DNA of 60,072 nt from CAYZXL01 sp964482435 (GTDB taxonomy: Bacteria > Auribacterota > JABMQX01). The stretch spans positions 1 through 60,072 of the forward strand of contig CAYZXL010000025.1 in NCBI GenBank assembly GCA_964482435.1, given 5' to 3'. Numbering within the stretch: the stretch's first letter is position 1; every line of letters begins with the position of its first letter. This document shows, piece by piece, positions 35,036 through 43,501 of this stretch. The position numbers and the translations under genes are program-made. The notes beneath the pieces are model-generated. The model was not told the origin of the DNA and did no database searches. It saw only the letters and a program-made list of their open reading frames with translations.

Positions 35036-36556
35036 GTGAAGAAACAAATCATAATCAACGTCGAGAACACTGAAAACCGTATTGCGTTCTTAGAAGATGG
35101 CACTCTCGAGGAGTTCTACTTTGAACGCAGCGGAAGCAAAAGACTGGCAGGGAGCATATACCGAGGGAGAGTATCGAAGGTTGTGCCCGGGATTCAGGCG
35201 TGCTTTGTGAATATAGGGCTAAGGAAGAACGCTTTCCTGCACGTCTCGGACATCTTAGACCCGAGCCAGACTTATGCGGAAGTTGTCGGAGAGGAGCTCG
35301 AAGAGGCCTTCCCGACGCAGAAACTGGTGAGGAAGCCGATAGAAGAGCTGCTGCACGGGGGAGACGACCTCTTAGTGCAGGTCGTCAAGGACCCAATCGG
35401 CGAAAAAGGGCCTCGCGTGACCACGAATATAAGTTTGCCGGGGAGGCTCGTGGTTCTACTCCCGAAGACGCCGCGGAGGGGAGTATCGAGGCGGATTGAG
35501 GACCCGGCCGAGCGGGAGAGGCTCAAGAAAATCCTGGATCCGCTCCCCGTGCCGGAATCCATGGGAGTGATCGTCCGGACATTTGCGCAGGGCGCGACAA
35601 AAAAGAATCTTGCGAGGGACGTCAAGCTCCTCCTGTACCTCTGGAAGAAGATAGAAAAGCGGTACAAAGAGGCAGGGAGACCAGCGGCCCTTCACCAGGA
35701 AACAGACATCATCAGGCGGTTTCTTCGGGACGCGATGTCGGAGGAAATCGAAAAGGTCGTCGTTGACTCGAAGAAGGTTTACAGGGAATTGAGGAAGTTC
35801 ATCTACTCAGTTCTTCCGAGGCGCCGTACGGAGGTTGAGCTTTACAGGGACAAGGTTCCAATATTTGAGAAGTACGGGCTGGAGAAGGAGATTGAGAAGG
35901 CGTTTCAAAGGAAAGTGTGGCTGAAGTCCGGAGGGTATCTGGTGATTGAGAAATTCGAGGCCCTCGTCGCCATAGACGTGAATACCGGGCGAAACGTCGG
36001 CGCGGAGGATGCCGAGGAGACGATCTTAGCGACGAACCTGGAGGCTGCTCGGGAAGTCGCTCGACAGCTCCGGCTGCGGAACATGGGCGGAATCATCGTC
36101 ATAGATTTCATAGACATGAAGACAAAGACGAATAGAAAGCTTGTTTACGACGAGCTGAAGCGAAGTCTGAGGAGAGATAAAGCCAGGACGTATCTGCTGC
36201 CGATTTCGGAACTGGGCTTGCTTGAGATGACACGAGAAAGGAACAGGGAAAGCCTGGGGGAAGCCCTTTTCGGGAAGTGCCCCTACTGCAATGGTACAGG
36301 GGACGTGAAACTGCCGGAAACGGTGAGCATCGAGATTCAAAGGGAGCTGAGAAGGATCGCCTCCGAGAGAGGAATCGTGGACGTGAAGGTGTACGCCCAC
36401 CCGACGGTGGTGGAAACGCTCAAGACGCAAGATTCGGCTGTGGTGGGGAGGATATTGAAGCGAAGCAAGATGAACGTGGAGTTGTTGTCCGTGAATGATT
36501 ACCACCTCGAGCAGTGGAACTGCTATGTGAGCGAACCGGGCCGCAACGAACAGTGA
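35036..36556 (+). CDS. rng: Ribonuclease G/E family endoribonuclease, 506 aa
   Basis: A GTG start at 35036 follows AGGGGG. The S1 domain (GSIYRGRVSKVVPGIQACFVNIGLRKNAFLHVSDI) is followed by the RNase H-like and DNase I-like catalytic core, with metal-binding VAIDVNTGRN and GGIIVIDFIDM. The zinc-link motif GKCPYCNGTG follows, then a small C-terminal domain. At about 500 residues, with no long disordered tail, it is RNase G-like rather than RNase E. It cuts single-stranded AU-rich RNA in rRNA maturation and mRNA decay. It lies between the pil operon and the sigma-54 activator, 16 bases before the latter. Confidence 0.95.
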   Translation: MKKQIIINVENTENRIAFLEDGTLEEFYFERSGSKRLAGSIYRGRVSKVVPGIQACFVNIGLRKNAFLHVSDILDPSQTYAEVVGEELEEAFPTQKLVRKPIEELLHGGDDLLVQVVKDPIGEKGPRVTTNISLPGRLVVLLPKTPRRGVSRRIEDPAERERLKKILDPLPVPESMGVIVRTFAQGATKKNLARDVKLLLYLWKKIEKRYKEAGRPAALHQETDIIRRFLRDAMSEEIEKVVVDSKKVYRELRKFIYSVLPRRRTEVELYRDKVPIFEKYGLEKEIEKAFQRKVWLKSGGYLVIEKFEALVAIDVNTGRNVGAEDAEETILATNLEAAREVARQLRLRNMGGIIVIDFIDMKTKTNRKLVYDELKRSLRRDKARTYLLPISELGLLEMTRERNRESLGEALFGKCPYCNGTGDVKLPETVSIEIQRELRRIASERGIVDVKVYAHPTVVETLKTQDSAVVGRILKRSKMNVELLSVNDYHLEQWNCYVSEPGRNEQ

Positions 36557-36572
36557 CGCGAAGGGTACAACC

Positions 36573-38141
36573 ATGGCCAAGAGCATACTGGTGGTTGACG
36601 ACGAACAGTCTATGAGGATTTTCCTGACGAAAATCCTTCTCCAGGAGAACTACTCCGTCGTCACAGCCTCGTCCGGCGCCGAGGCGGTAAACCGAGTAAC
36701 GTGCGACGAGCCGGACATCATACTTCTGGACCTGCGACTGCCGGACATGGACGGCATGGCGGTTTTGGAGAAGGTCAAGAAGATTCTTCCGGCGGTTCCG
36801 GTCATCATGGTCACTGCTCACGGGGCCGTTCAGAGCGCAGTAGAGGCGATGAAGAAGGGCGCGTATCATTACCTGACCAAGCCGTTCAAGGTGGAAGAGC
36901 TCCTGATAATGATTGACATGGCTCTGGAGAGGGAGACTCTCCGGCGGGAAGTCACCCACTTCCGAAAGCAGCAGCGCAAGGAGCGACAGACCGAATACAT
37001 TGTCGGGAACAGCGCTGCCATGAAGAGCATGCACGAAATGGTGGAGCGCATCAGCGAAAGCGACTCGACCAACGTGCTGATTTACGGGGAGAGCGGCACA
37101 GGGAAGCAGCTTATCGCCCACGCCATCCATTACAAGAGCCGGCGAGCGTCGAAGCCCTTTGTTGAGATAAACTGCGCTTCCATCCCGGACACGCTGATGG
37201 AAAGCGAGCTTTTCGGATTCGAGCAAGGGGCTTTTACCGACGCCAGGGAGAAGAAAAGTGGGCTTTTGGAAGAGGCGGACGGCGGGACATTCTTCTTCGA
37301 CGAGATAGGGGACATGTCGCTGCATCTCCAGGCAAAGCTGCTGAAGTTCCTGGACACGAAATCGCTGCGAAGAGTCGGGGGGACAAAGGAAATCCAGGTG
37401 GACATCCGAATCATCGCCGCCACAAACCAGGACCTGCTGGCGGCTGTTGAGCAGAAGGCTTTCCGGGCAGACCTTTACTATCGCTTGAACGTTGCAACGC
37501 TGCTCCTGCCGCCGTTGCGAGAACGGAAGGAGGACGTTCCGATCCTCACTGACCATTTCATGAAACTGTGCAGTCAGAAGCTCAGTAAGAAGCTGGAGGC
37601 GATCTCACCGCAGGCCCTGGCTATCCTGATGGAATACGACTGGCCGGGGAACGCGCGCGAACTGGAGAACGTGATCGAGCGAGCAGCGATTCTCTCGGAG
37701 GACGGAATTGTCCACGCGACCCACCTGCCGATCAACCTTACGCGCCGTAAAGCGAGCGTGAACGGCGAATTCAATGGCCTGGCGGTTCACCTCGAGGAAC
37801 TCAGCCCGGGAAACGGCAGGTCGTTGACTGACATTGTCCGGTCCGTCGAAGAAAAGCTGATTGCCGACGCGCTGCGACGGAGCGGCGGGAACCAGGTTCA
37901 GGCTGCCAAGCTCCTGGGGATTACGAGGGACATACTGAGGTACAGGATGAAGCAGTACAGCATGCCCCCAATGCGCCCCGGGACGCCTCGAGGTGAGGGG
38001 GGGACGGCAGTCGAGGCATCGGAACTGGAAAAGGAAAAAGTGCATGCCGTATCGGAGGAACCGAGCGGAGCACATGAGACGATAACGGAAACAGGAACAC
38101 AGCCGCCGGAAGGTGGGCTGCAAAACAAGGGGATTGTCTGA
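36573..38141 (+). CDS. NtrC-family sigma-54-dependent response regulator, 522 aa
   Basis: The receiver domain (1-120) has phospho-acceptor Asp53 in IILLDLRLPDMDG. The AAA+ domain shows Walker A GESGTGKQ, the sigma-54 contact loop EQGAFTDA (a common variant of GAFTGA), Walker B GGTFFFDEIGDM, and the arginine-finger region FRADLYYRLNV. A Fis-type helix-turn-helix (GGNQVQAAKLLGITRDILRYRMK) follows and an acidic tail ends the protein. No histidine kinase is adjacent. The sigma-54-like promoter before pilM makes the pil operon a natural candidate target. An orphan receiver gene follows after one base. Confidence 0.93.
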   Translation: MAKSILVVDDEQSMRIFLTKILLQENYSVVTASSGAEAVNRVTCDEPDIILLDLRLPDMDGMAVLEKVKKILPAVPVIMVTAHGAVQSAVEAMKKGAYHYLTKPFKVEELLIMIDMALERETLRREVTHFRKQQRKERQTEYIVGNSAAMKSMHEMVERISESDSTNVLIYGESGTGKQLIAHAIHYKSRRASKPFVEINCASIPDTLMESELFGFEQGAFTDAREKKSGLLEEADGGTFFFDEIGDMSLHLQAKLLKFLDTKSLRRVGGTKEIQVDIRIIAATNQDLLAAVEQKAFRADLYYRLNVATLLLPPLRERKEDVPILTDHFMKLCSQKLSKKLEAISPQALAILMEYDWPGNARELENVIERAAILSEDGIVHATHLPINLTRRKASVNGEFNGLAVHLEELSPGNGRSLTDIVRSVEEKLIADALRRSGGNQVQAAKLLGITRDILRYRMKQYSMPPMRPGTPRGEGGTAVEASELEKEKVHAVSEEPSGAHETITETGTQPPEGGLQNKGIV

Positions 38142-38142
38142 A

Positions 38143-38658
38143 ATGAACGAGGAAAAAAGCAGGCCGCGGCCAGTGAGACGCATTCTGATCGTGGAGGATG
38201 AGGCGACGCTGTCGTTCTTTCTCGCGTACAGCCTGATGTCCGAGGTGGAGGACTACGAGGTGGTCACGGCGCGAGACGGGGAGACAGCCGTTGGGAAAAT
38301 GGAAGAGAAACCGTTTGACGTGGTCATTTCCGACATTGTTCTCCCGCAGATGGACGGTCTTTCGCTTCTGAGAGAAACCCGCAAGCAATGGCCACAGACG
38401 AAACTCATTCTCATGACTGCCTACGGTTCCCAGGAAGTGCGGACCCGTGCCGCGGAGATGGGTGCCTTTGCTTACATTGAGAAGCCGTTCGTCTATACGA
38501 AAATGCGAGACCTGGTCATCCAGGCGCTGGAAGGCAGAGAGGCGGGCAGCACCGCCAGCCCAAGCCCGGAAAGAATGGACCCGGCGGGCGGAGCAGGGCT
38601 AAGCTCAGGGCAGGAAGGGGCAGCCCACAGCCCCCTGGCTTCTGCCAGCGAACTCTAA
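38143..38658 (+). CDS. Single-domain response regulator with low-complexity tail, 171 aa
   Basis: ATG 38143 (MNEEKSRPRP) lies one base after the preceding stop, with AAGGGG upstream. The CheY-like receiver has VEDE at the acidic pocket, phospho-acceptor Asp64 in VVISDIVLPQMDG, the MTAYG Thr/Ser switch and KPF lysine. The last 40 residues are a Ser/Pro/Gly-rich tail with no output domain, so it probably acts by protein contact. It joins the sigma-54 activator and the Roadblock/MglA genes, which suggests a relay to the polarity module. Confidence 0.88.
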   Translation: MNEEKSRPRPVRRILIVEDEATLSFFLAYSLMSEVEDYEVVTARDGETAVGKMEEKPFDVVISDIVLPQMDGLSLLRETRKQWPQTKLILMTAYGSQEVRTRAAEMGAFAYIEKPFVYTKMRDLVIQALEGREAGSTASPSPERMDPAGGAGLSSGQEGAAHSPLASASEL

Positions 38659-38673
38659 AAGAGAGAAGGTACA

Positions 38674-39036
38674 GTGCCGACTATGAAACAGCTCAGCGAC
38701 ATTCTGGACGAGATAGCGGATGGACCAGCCATCCGATTTGCAGCGCTGGTATCGAGGGATGGATTTCTCATCGGGAACTCTTCCTCGACGGGTGAGGCCG
38801 ACCAACTGGCGGCTTCGCGGTTAGCGCAGATGCTGTCGGTTGCGGACGGCGTCGGGGACGAGTTACAGCATGGTCAGACAAAGCAGATTGTTGTGAAGTA
38901 TCAAAGTGGGCTTGTGGTGGTTGATTGTCTTGATTCGGAGGCATTACTGGTGACGGCCGTCGCCAGCGAGGCAAGCGTGGCGTGGGTCAAATATGCAGTG
39001 AGGAAATACTTGTCCGAGATAAATCAGAAGCTCTGA
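38674..39036 (+). CDS. Roadblock/LC7 domain protein (MglB-like), 120 aa
   Basis: A single Roadblock/LC7 fold: a helix (LSDILDEIADGP), the strand pair FAALVSRDGFLIGNSS, a central helix (LAASRLAQMLSVADGVGDEL), and the strands KQIVVKYQSGLVVVDCLDSEALLVTAVA and a final helix. The start is taken at GTG 38674, four bases after GAAGG; ATG 38683 is the alternative. Roadblock proteins pair with MglA-type GTPases as GAPs or scaffolds. The MglA gene starts 56 bases downstream, so an MglB-like GAP role is inferred. Confidence 0.88.
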   Translation: MPTMKQLSDILDEIADGPAIRFAALVSRDGFLIGNSSSTGEADQLAASRLAQMLSVADGVGDELQHGQTKQIVVKYQSGLVVVDCLDSEALLVTAVASEASVAWVKYAVRKYLSEINQKL

Positions 39037-39092
39037 AGGCCAAAAGGAAATAGAAACCGCAGATAACCGAATCCAAGAAATAGAGGCACAGA

Positions 39093-39701
39093 ATGTCCAC
39101 AATCAATTACGCCTCCAAAGAGATTTTCTTCAAGATTGTCTTTTACGGGTGCGGTTTGTCCGGGAAGACGACGAACCTTCAGTACATCCACCGCAACATC
39201 CCCTCCGTCAGCAAGGGGAATCTTGTGTCGCTGGCGACGGAGACGGATCGGACGTTGTTTTTTGACTTTCTACCGATTGACGCTCTTAAGGTAGGGGGAT
39301 TCACCACGAAGTTCCAGCTCTACACTGTTCCCGGACAGGTCCACTACAACGCCACACGAAAGCTCGTCCTTCGGGGCGTTGACGGAATCGTCTTCGTAGC
39401 GGACTCACAATGGGAAAAGATGAGGGAGAACGTGGAGAGCTTTCGGAACCTGGAGGAGAACCTCGCCGAATACGACTATTCTCTCGACGACATTCCGTAC
39501 GTTCTTCAATACAACAAGAGGGACCTCGACAACAGGTCCCCGGTGGAGTATCTGGACTATCTGGTGAATCGCAGACAGTTGCGAGTGGCGGCTTTTGAGG
39601 CGGTCGCCATCAGGGGAACAGGCGTATTTGAGACGCTGAACCGCATCGCCAAGCTGGTTTTGCACAAATTGCACCAGGAGATGGAAGCGAAAGCCTCATG
39701 A
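39093..39701 (+). CDS. mglA: MglA-type small Ras-like GTPase, 202 aa
   Basis: P-loop GCGLSGKT (residues 19-26), switch II TVPGQ (the MglA-typical Thr in place of the Ras Asp), and the base-recognition motif NKRD in YVLQYNKRDLDNRSPVEYL are all present. It starts MSTINYASKEIFFKIVFYG, typical of MglA. In Myxococcus and Thermus this GTPase sets cell polarity and controls type IV pili. Here it lies among three Roadblock-type genes, downstream of the pil operon, which fits the same role. It is separated by 91 bases from the DUF4388 gene. Confidence 0.95.
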   Translation: MSTINYASKEIFFKIVFYGCGLSGKTTNLQYIHRNIPSVSKGNLVSLATETDRTLFFDFLPIDALKVGGFTTKFQLYTVPGQVHYNATRKLVLRGVDGIVFVADSQWEKMRENVESFRNLEENLAEYDYSLDDIPYVLQYNKRDLDNRSPVEYLDYLVNRRQLRVAAFEAVAIRGTGVFETLNRIAKLVLHKLHQEMEAKAS

Positions 39702-39792
39702 GGAACGACTGAGTATCTCGCGGGCATTTCGTCTTAGCGGCAAGTCGTGAAAAGGCATCTTGGGGGCCGACGGGAAAGTGGATAGGTGACAG

Positions 39793-40491
39793 ATGGCATT
39801 AGTTGGCGACCTGAAAGACATCAGCGTTGCGACGCTCATTCAGCTCAATTGCGTTGAGAAGAATACCGGGCAGCTCACGGTCAGCACGGCCAAGGGGCCC
39901 GCGGTAGTGTACCTCAACAGAGGGGATATAATAGACGCATTATTCGCCGGGACGAGGGGTGAGGAGGCACTGTATCGGATACTGAGTCTGGCGGAGGGAG
40001 AATTCCGTGTCACCGGGGTGTCGGAGCTTCCCGACAGGACGATATTCACCTCCTGGCAGAGTCTCCTCCTGGAGGGGATGAGAGTCATAGACGAGACACA
40101 AAGGGGAAAAACGAAAATCGCCGAGGCAATCGGTAAGGAACTGGACCAAGCTGCGCAGGTTGAGTCGTTCGTAATCGCCTCGAGGAAAGGGGACGTCATC
40201 GCCACGAAGCGAGTAAAAGATGCCGACAAGCTTGTTGCGGGATTGCTCCTTGTAACGTCTAAAGCACACGAGGTTTCTTCGCGGCTCGGGTTAGGAGAGA
40301 TGGCTTTTGCGCGACTGGTCTCCGGCAGGAGCGTCACCTTCTTCGTGGACTGCGGGGAGGCGGCGGTTGTCATTGTTACGAAGAAGGGAGCGCAGCTGGA
40401 ACCGGTTAACGCCCTGGTGGATGACGTGCGAAAGAAACTGAAGTACATAGAGCTCGCCCCGGTTCAGCAAGGGGTCGAGATAGTCGAATGA
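39793..40491 (+). CDS. DUF4388 (PATAN)-Roadblock fusion protein, 232 aa
   Basis: The N-terminal half is a DUF4388/PATAN domain (LVGDLKDISVATLIQLNCVEKNTGQLTVS, VYLNRGDIIDALFAGTRGEEALYRIL, EGEFRVTG). The C-terminal half is a Roadblock fold (QVESFVIASRKGDVIATKRVKDADKLVAG, VTFFVDCGEAAVVIVTKKG). DUF4388 is known next to receivers and Roadblock proteins in gliding and pilus control. As part of the MglA set it could be a GTPase regulator or adaptor. There are no membrane segments. It follows mglA after 91 bases and precedes the next gene by 15. Confidence 0.85.
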   Translation: MALVGDLKDISVATLIQLNCVEKNTGQLTVSTAKGPAVVYLNRGDIIDALFAGTRGEEALYRILSLAEGEFRVTGVSELPDRTIFTSWQSLLLEGMRVIDETQRGKTKIAEAIGKELDQAAQVESFVIASRKGDVIATKRVKDADKLVAGLLLVTSKAHEVSSRLGLGEMAFARLVSGRSVTFFVDCGEAAVVIVTKKGAQLEPVNALVDDVRKKLKYIELAPVQQGVEIVE

Positions 40492-40506
40492 AAGGGGACA
40501 GGTAGC

Positions 40507-41064
40507 ATGGCTGCGAACGTCAGCGAGGCAGTCCGAAAGAGCTTGCGACACCTCCTGGAAAAACTCTCTCCGCTGGGCGAGGTTGATGGCGTGCGCGATT
40601 ACCTTCTCCTTGACCGCCAGGGGACAATCCTGGCGACGAAGCCCGACTCACTCTGGTCGGACGAAGTTGCGAGGGCCTGCGCCAGAGACCTATCTCAGGT
40701 GGGCGAGATTCTGAACCTTTTGCCGGTGCATAAAGGAAGCGATTGCCCCACCCCGGGCGGGAACGGGTCGGGCGAGGCCGGTTCGAGTCCGGCGGACAAG
40801 GAACTGGTTTTCGATTTCCACTTTAAGGCCGGTCTGCTCATCGGATGGAGGTTAGACGGCACCTATCTCATGGCCCTATGCCGGGAGGACACAAACCTGG
40901 CTATTGTGCGGATGACGGTTAACGTCCTCGAAGACGAACTGCAAAAGGACAAGCAGCTCAGGAACTATCTGTCCCGGCGAGCCGAAGGGGAGTGCCGCGT
41001 TCTGAGCGAGCAGAACCTCGGAAGCGAACTCTACAAACACCTTGTTACCCTCAAACAGGAGTAA
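40507..41064 (+). CDS. Divergent Roadblock-like protein, 185 aa
   Basis: ATG 40507 follows GGGGACAGG. It has a Roadblock-like start (VDGVRDYLLLDRQGTILATKP) and end (ELVFDFHFKAGLLIGWRLDGTYLMALCREDTNLAIVRMTVNVLEDEL). A Gly/Ser-rich linker (about residues 80-97, TPGGNGSGEAGSSP) is inserted between the central helix and the following strands. A helical tail follows. Assignment rests on fold-like pattern and neighbourhood rather than strict motifs. It is probably a third Roadblock partner of the MglA GTPase. Confidence 0.65.
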   Translation: MAANVSEAVRKSLRHLLEKLSPLGEVDGVRDYLLLDRQGTILATKPDSLWSDEVARACARDLSQVGEILNLLPVHKGSDCPTPGGNGSGEAGSSPADKELVFDFHFKAGLLIGWRLDGTYLMALCREDTNLAIVRMTVNVLEDELQKDKQLRNYLSRRAEGECRVLSEQNLGSELYKHLVTLKQE

Positions 41065-41068
41065 TCGT

Positions 41069-41455
41069 GTGGGAGATGCTGCCGTGTCCTCCCAGGAAAT
41101 CCTCGGTCGAATTCAGAGGGAGCTTACTGTGGCAATGGGGCCGCTGGCCCCGGTTGTATTGAAAGATAAAGCTGCGGAGTTCAACGAGGACATAGACGAT
41201 TTCCCGGGCGAGAAGATAGCCGAGTTGGTCGAGGAAGTGAGCTTCGAGATACAGAATCACCGAAGAAAACTGCAATTCCAGCGAGCGGCTTTGAAGGTCT
41301 TGCGGGAAGTCCCCCTGCCTTCGCCCGCCGCTGGGCAGACTAAGGCTGCGAGCGACCGTTCCCAGGCGGAGTCTTCCGAGAAGTCTGTGGACGGCCGAGT
41401 CGGCCGTTTGCGTCTGCGCCTCGCAGACGACAAACCTCCTGAAAGGAAAGCGTGA
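41069..41455 (+). CDS. Small helical protein of the MglA cluster, 128 aa
   Basis: The GTG at 41069, eight bases after CAGGAG and only four bases past the previous stop, is the best start. The first 75 residues are helical and resemble the short domain seen beside Roadblock and kinase genes (ILGRIQRELTVAMGPLAPVVLKDKA, DDFPGEKIAELVEEVSFEI). This may be DUF8082-like, but I am not sure. The remainder is a charged Ser/Pro linker. The stop overlaps the next GTG (GTGA), so translation is coupled. A role in the polarity module is inferred from position alone. Confidence 0.65.
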   Translation: MGDAAVSSQEILGRIQRELTVAMGPLAPVVLKDKAAEFNEDIDDFPGEKIAELVEEVSFEIQNHRRKLQFQRAALKVLREVPLPSPAAGQTKAASDRSQAESSEKSVDGRVGRLRLRLADDKPPERKA

Positions 41456-42297
41456 AACGATACACCAATTCCGGAGCCAGGTCACGGTTGAGGTGGCAGC
41501 TCTTCATCGCGTGGGCGAGCGTGCTGGTCGCGGTGCTGGGGGTGGTCGTGTTCACGTGGCTGGCAAGGAATCGGTCACTGGTCTTCGACACGCAAGTTGA
41601 GAAGTTGCGTCCAGCGGCCAGAGAGCTGGCGAAAGCGTGCGGGGAGTACTATATGTCGCCGTCGGATGACCAGTTGAGAATTCGATTTGCCAAAATCATG
41701 AGAGACTTCCCCGACCTTTCGTACGCGGTTCACAAGGACAGAAATGGAAGGGTTCACTCCAGCGGAGGCGATGAGACGGTTGCATCCTTGACGGATAAGA
41801 TAGCACGTATTAATCCTCTGCCCAGGGATTGGAATATCGTAAAAGCCGACGGGGAGAGTTACATTGACATCGGAGATGTGACTCCTACCCGTCCTCCTCT
41901 GCCCGTGCACGTAGGTTTCGCCACCTCCCTTCTTAGCCAGCGAATGCACGGCTTGCTTTTGCGGCAGGGCGGCATCGCCCTGATCGTATTAGGTGCCGGA
42001 TTGGGCGGCGCTTTCCTCCTTTCAGTCTGGCTGACGCGTCCGGTCACAGAGCTTTCGTCCCTTGCGGAAAGAATGAGTCTTGGTGATATGGAAGTGAGAT
42101 TAGACTTGAAACGCAAGGGGGAAATTGGGAGAGTATATCGTTCCTTAGAAAGACTCCGAGAAAGCGTGCTGTACGCGCTGAGACGGCTGGACAACAAACG
42201 TCAGTCCGAGGAAGATGACGCGCAGTTCGAAGCGCCGCCGCAAGACAAGCTGGCAAAGGGAGAGAGGAGATGGCCGAGCGCGAGGCAAGAGGTGTAG
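41452..42297 (+). CDS. Membrane sensor with extracytoplasmic domain and HAMP, no output domain, 281 aa
   Basis: Membrane helix 1 (LFIAWASVLVAVLGVVVFTWLA) is followed by an extracytoplasmic domain of about 135 residues (LSYAVHKDRNGRVHSSGG, VGFATSLLSQR), membrane helix 2 (GGIALIVLGAGLGGAFLLSVWL) and a HAMP linker (RPVTELSSLAERMSLGDMEVRLDLKRKGEIGRVYRSLERLR). It ends shortly after HAMP, with no kinase, cyclase or methyl-accepting domain. The signal must pass to a partner, perhaps the V4R protein whose gene overlaps by 28 bases. The GTG start overlaps the upstream stop. Confidence 0.88.
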   Translation: MKRYTNSGARSRLRWQLFIAWASVLVAVLGVVVFTWLARNRSLVFDTQVEKLRPAARELAKACGEYYMSPSDDQLRIRFAKIMRDFPDLSYAVHKDRNGRVHSSGGDETVASLTDKIARINPLPRDWNIVKADGESYIDIGDVTPTRPPLPVHVGFATSLLSQRMHGLLLRQGGIALIVLGAGLGGAFLLSVWLTRPVTELSSLAERMSLGDMEVRLDLKRKGEIGRVYRSLERLRESVLYALRRLDNKRQSEEDDAQFEAPPQDKLAKGERRWPSARQEV

Positions 42298-42926
42298 TTG
42301 AAGGAGAGTTGGCCGGATTTCTGAAGTCGAACGAGACCACAGGGGAAGTTCGAACCGCCGACGGCAGGAGAGCCGTGTTAGTGACGGGGGTCCTCTGGAA
42401 GGCTCTCACGGATTCCCTCGAGGGAAGGCTCGCAGCGGAATTCGTTGAGGTGTTTTACACGGCAGGGCATGCCTGGGGGACACATGCTTACTCAACCTTC
42501 GCCGAAGGGGTATCCACCTCCCGAAAAGCCCTTTACCACACCCGCAACATGGGGCTAAGCGACTTCAAGCAACAGTTCAACACCTACCTGATGCGACGTG
42601 GCTGGGGACGATTCGACATCTACGAGAAGTACGACCTCATCTTTATTGACCTTTTCTCATCGCCTCTTCCCGAGATGACCGAAAGGCGTGAAATGAGTGC
42701 GTGCTCCTTGATGGCGGGATTTTTCTCTGGCTTCTTCACGGAACTGACCGGAGTTGAATTGAGCTGTGCCGAGCTTCGGTGCGCTGGGACCGGAGCGGAT
42801 AAATGCACGTTTATTGTTGCGGATTCCTCGATAACTGCGTCCGTCAAAAAATGGCTTGCCAAAGGGAGGGGCTTTGACGACATCGTCGGGGCCATCGGGG
42901 CAAAGGAGTACCTGGGCAAAAAGTAG
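42270..42926 (+). CDS. V4R (4-vinyl reductase) domain protein, 218 aa
   Basis: ATG 42270 follows GAGAGAGGAG and overlaps the HAMP gene by 28 bases. The C-terminal part carries the V4R pattern: MAGFFSGFFTELTGVELSCAELRCAGTGADKCTFIVADS, with Cys positions typical of the metal- or ligand-binding V4R fold. The N-terminal part resembles the alpha-helical XylR_N-like half (AEFVEVFYTAGHAWGTHAYSTFAEG). V4R domains bind small hydrophobic molecules and often gate sigma-54 regulators. Here it is free-standing and coupled to a HAMP receptor, so it may be the cytoplasmic ligand sensor of the module. Confidence 0.85.
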   Translation: MAEREARGVVEGELAGFLKSNETTGEVRTADGRRAVLVTGVLWKALTDSLEGRLAAEFVEVFYTAGHAWGTHAYSTFAEGVSTSRKALYHTRNMGLSDFKQQFNTYLMRRGWGRFDIYEKYDLIFIDLFSSPLPEMTERREMSACSLMAGFFSGFFTELTGVELSCAELRCAGTGADKCTFIVADSSITASVKKWLAKGRGFDDIVGAIGAKEYLGKK

Positions 42927-43069
42927 CGCGCCGGTTGGATTGCCCGGGGGGACACGGGCGGCGAAAGGAGCCAGAAGGATGCTCGTCGAGGAACTCGTGC
43001 GATATGCTTGAAAAGGCAATCAGCCCGGCGGACGGTGATTTCCAGCCGGGAACGTGGAGCTAACAGAAA

Positions 43070-43501
43070 ATGGACGACGATCAGCAAAAAGGAAAGCAAC
43101 CCTATAGAGAGACCCTGGACGCTGCCAGGATTTTCGAGGAGATCTCAAGCTCCGCCGGAAAGCGGCAGGCAAAACCATCCGGGCAACCAGAAGGCCCGGA
43201 GTCGGGAGGGGCTCAAGAAGCGGAGCAGCCGGAAACCGCGGGCGTTGGGGCCACGAGTGAATTGACCTGGCCCCCCGCGTCTGAGGAAGGGCCAGGTGGC
43301 CGCGACACGAAAGGAGACGAGCTTTCGGGGCTGCCGGCCGGAGAGGCTGCACCCGTCGCGCAGACGGCCCCTGAAGAAAAGGAACCATCCATCGGCGAAC
43401 TCTTTTCTAAACTCGTTAAGATGTCCCCCCCGGATAAAATCCGGATCGAGCAGGATTCAATTGGCTCGCTCTTCAAGAAGTTCATAACAAAGCGTGGATG
43501 A
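43070..43501 (+). CDS. Low-complexity linker protein before ParA, 143 aa
   Basis: The sequence is mostly Gly/Glu/Pro/Ala-rich and predicted disordered. A short helix-forming N-terminus (YRETLDAARIFEEISSSAGK) and a conserved-looking C-terminus (PSIGELFSKLVKMSPPDKIRIEQDSIGSLFKKFI) bracket it. The stop overlaps the ParA ATG (ATGA), so the two are translationally coupled. This layout fits a ParA partner that touches the ATPase through terminal peptides, but I do not recognise a family. A 143-base spacer separates it from the V4R gene. Confidence 0.65.
   Translation: MDDDQQKGKQPYRETLDAARIFEEISSSAGKRQAKPSGQPEGPESGGAQEAEQPETAGVGATSELTWPPASEEGPGGRDTKGDELSGLPAGEAAPVAQTAPEEKEPSIGELFSKLVKMSPPDKIRIEQDSIGSLFKKFITKRG

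Noticed and set aside
37210..37250. GAFTDA instead of GAFTGA in the sigma-54 activator
   Set aside because: This variant is frequent in functional NtrC-family proteins, so it is not evidence of loss of function.
40780..40796. GCCGG-TTCGAGT-CCGGC, a perfect tRNA T-arm look-alike
   Set aside because: It lies inside the linker of the Roadblock-like gene; no matching 5' acceptor strand or anticodon arm is found upstream, so it is chance.
42979..43011. Ten-codon frame MLVEELVRYA after AAAGGAG, between the V4R and linker genes
   Set aside because: It is too short to judge, with no second sign of translation or attenuation; left unannotated.
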